Below are positions 62,987 to 64,000 of a stretch of 64,000 bases of DNA, in pieces; the first letter of the stretch is position 1, and every line of letters starts with the position of its first letter. The notes under the pieces are model-generated. The model was not told the origin of the DNA. It worked only from the letters and a program-made list of their open reading frames with translations, and did no database searches. Both the position numbers and the translations under genes were made by a program. Source of the DNA: Olsenella sp. oral taxon 807 (lineage in GTDB: Bacteria; Actinomycetota; Coriobacteriia; Coriobacteriales; Atopobiaceae); NCBI RefSeq assembly GCF_001189515.2, contig NZ_CP012069.2, positions 2,852,001 through 2,916,000 of the forward strand, given 5' to 3'.

Positions 62987-63791
62987 TTTGCCACCAGAAT
63001 CAAGGTCTGTGTATGGAGAAAACGTGACCATTCACGAATTTGGGAAGGAAAATGAGAGTCTTCTTATTTTATTCCATCCACTCGGCGTGCACTGGGATGT
63101 TTTCAATTATGTGGTACCCCTATTGAAAGATGGCTATCATCTCGTTATTCCCGCACTACCTGGCTTTGATCCGGACGCGCCGGAGGCGGATTTTACCAGC
63201 GTGGAGCAGATTGCCGACGAGATGGCCACGTGGCTCATAGAGCGCAACCTCAGCAACATCACATGCCTTTACGGTTGTTCCATGGGTGGAGGCATCGTAA
63301 CGCGGATGCTAGCGGTTGGGAAGGTAGACGCTAGCTGCGCCGTGATAGACGGTGGCATGACCCCGTACCAACTCTGGAAGCCGCTGACCTACCTCATTGG
63401 CGTCCGTGACTTCGCAATGGTGGAGCTTGGCAAGCATATGAGCGTCAGGGCGCTGCGGAGCATGTTTGACCCCGAGAAGTACACGGACGACGATCTCAGG
63501 TACATCAAGAAGGCCATGCATAGCATGAGCGCGAGAACCATCTGGCGCTCGTTCTACTCCTGCAATAACTACTCCATGCCAAAGCCCGTCCCGCCCGTCA
63601 GGTGCCGCATAGCATATTGGTATGGCTCTGATGAGAAACGGTCACGAAAATGGGACATCGCGTATGTCCGCAAAACGTTTCCCCATGCGCTGGTCGTCGA
63701 GAACGCAGGGATGGGTCACGCGGAATTCTTCACCCTACATCCAAGGGAGTTTTGCGAAAAGTTGATCGCATGGATTCGCTTGTCGGGATGA
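62982..63791 (+). CDS. Alpha/beta hydrolase
   Basis: 269 residues from the GTG at 62982, or about 260 from a GTG at 63009. GCSMGGG (nucleophile elbow, Ser), a His in GMGHAEFF near the end and an acidic residue in YGSDEKRS form a likely catalytic triad; strand-turn LLILFHPLGVHWDVFNYVVPLL is the usual start of the fold. Substrate unknown. The true start is uncertain: neither GTG has a strong ribosome site, and a hairpin lies across the proposed start, so the gene could be truncated. A broken copy of the same gene is about 2.7 kb upstream (60295-60443). Confidence 0.8.
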   Translation: MVLPPESRSVYGENVTIHEFGKENESLLILFHPLGVHWDVFNYVVPLLKDGYHLVIPALPGFDPDAPEADFTSVEQIADEMATWLIERNLSNITCLYGCSMGGGIVTRMLAVGKVDASCAVIDGGMTPYQLWKPLTYLIGVRDFAMVELGKHMSVRALRSMFDPEKYTDDDLRYIKKAMHSMSARTIWRSFYSCNNYSMPKPVPPVRCRIAYWYGSDEKRSRKWDIAYVRKTFPHALVVENAGMGHAEFFTLHPREFCEKLIAWIRLSG

Positions 63792-63795
63792 CGCG

Positions 63796-63945
63796 CATGT
63801 CCCAATACGGCTCTGAGGGGCCATTTTCTCCGATCTGTGTACACTCCTGTCCCCACGTTCGCTCGCGTGACCTTCGCGTCGCAACAGTGTACACAAGTGC
63901 CCCAAAACAGCTCCGAGAGGCCATTTTCTCCAATCTGTGTACACT
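63796..63945. repeat. 60-bp element cluster at window end (one truncated, one complete)
   Basis: A copy lacking its first end (63796-63845, TCCCAATACGGCTCTGAGGG core) is followed by a full 60-bp copy at 63886-63945. The cluster may continue beyond 64000. Confidence 0.85.
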
Positions 63946-64000
63946 CCTGCGCCCCCTCACAACCGCTCGCACGACTGGGTGGGGCCACAGGTCCCACGAC
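63946..64000. other. Window end
   Basis: Fifty-five bases of GC-rich sequence after the last element. No gene seen. Confidence 0.4.

Overview
The window is about 64 kb of high-GC DNA from an anaerobic, Gram-positive-type actinobacterium. Several things fit an Olsenella/Atopobium-like member of the Coriobacteriia: SLH-anchored and cell-wall-repeat surface proteins, an ascorbate-type PTS, an NRAMP-related magnesium transporter of the type described from Eggerthella, and L,D-transpeptidases with glucan/choline-binding-like repeats. That placement is inference; no rRNA is present to confirm it.

Layout. 1-7 kb: the end of a DEAD-box RNA helicase, a CstA transporter, an intergenic field of 20-bp GCGC-type repeats, a frameshifted DUF4143 ATPase and an Rpn-type nuclease with a nearby remnant of a second copy. 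7-13 kb: a 1936-residue secreted BspA-like leucine-rich-repeat protein with C-terminal SLH domains. 13-20 kb: tadA, a tRNA-Ser(UGA), a LemA protein, a PTS operon (IIA-IIC-IIB) and a zinc-ribbon membrane protein with a propeller-like exterior. 20-25 kb: a two-gene divalent-metal (probably Mg2+) locus preceded by a tiny leader ORF, then a tandem array of 60-bp palindromic elements. 25-29 kb: PRC-barrel, YtxH, cyanophycin-synthetase-N-like and CorC/HlyC-type proteins.

29-53.5 kb is a large surface-glycopolymer region. It holds three ATP-grasp ligases, three DegT-type PLP enzymes, seven glycosyltransferase-like proteins (one resembling the galactofuranosyltransferase GlfT2), two multi-pass membrane proteins of GT-C/YfhO style, a Wzx-like flippase, a DUF2304 protein and two L,D-transpeptidases. 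A plausible reading is that nucleotide amino sugars are made, possibly acylated with amino acids by the ATP-grasp enzymes, assembled on a lipid carrier, flipped, further decorated outside, and attached to a wall remodelled by the L,D-transpeptidases.

53.5-60 kb is housekeeping: an EF-G-like GTPase, a lactate/2-hydroxyacid dehydrogenase, purF and an RlmD-type rRNA methyltransferase. 60-64 kb is an accessory end: a decayed segment, an AT-richer Fic gene, more 60-bp palindromic elements and an alpha/beta hydrolase whose broken partial copy lies about 3 kb upstream.

The least explained features are the exactly 60-bp palindromic elements (at least ten full copies in three clusters, two of which share a conserved flank), the multi-ATP-grasp amino-sugar cluster, and the possible leader-peptide control of the magnesium locus.
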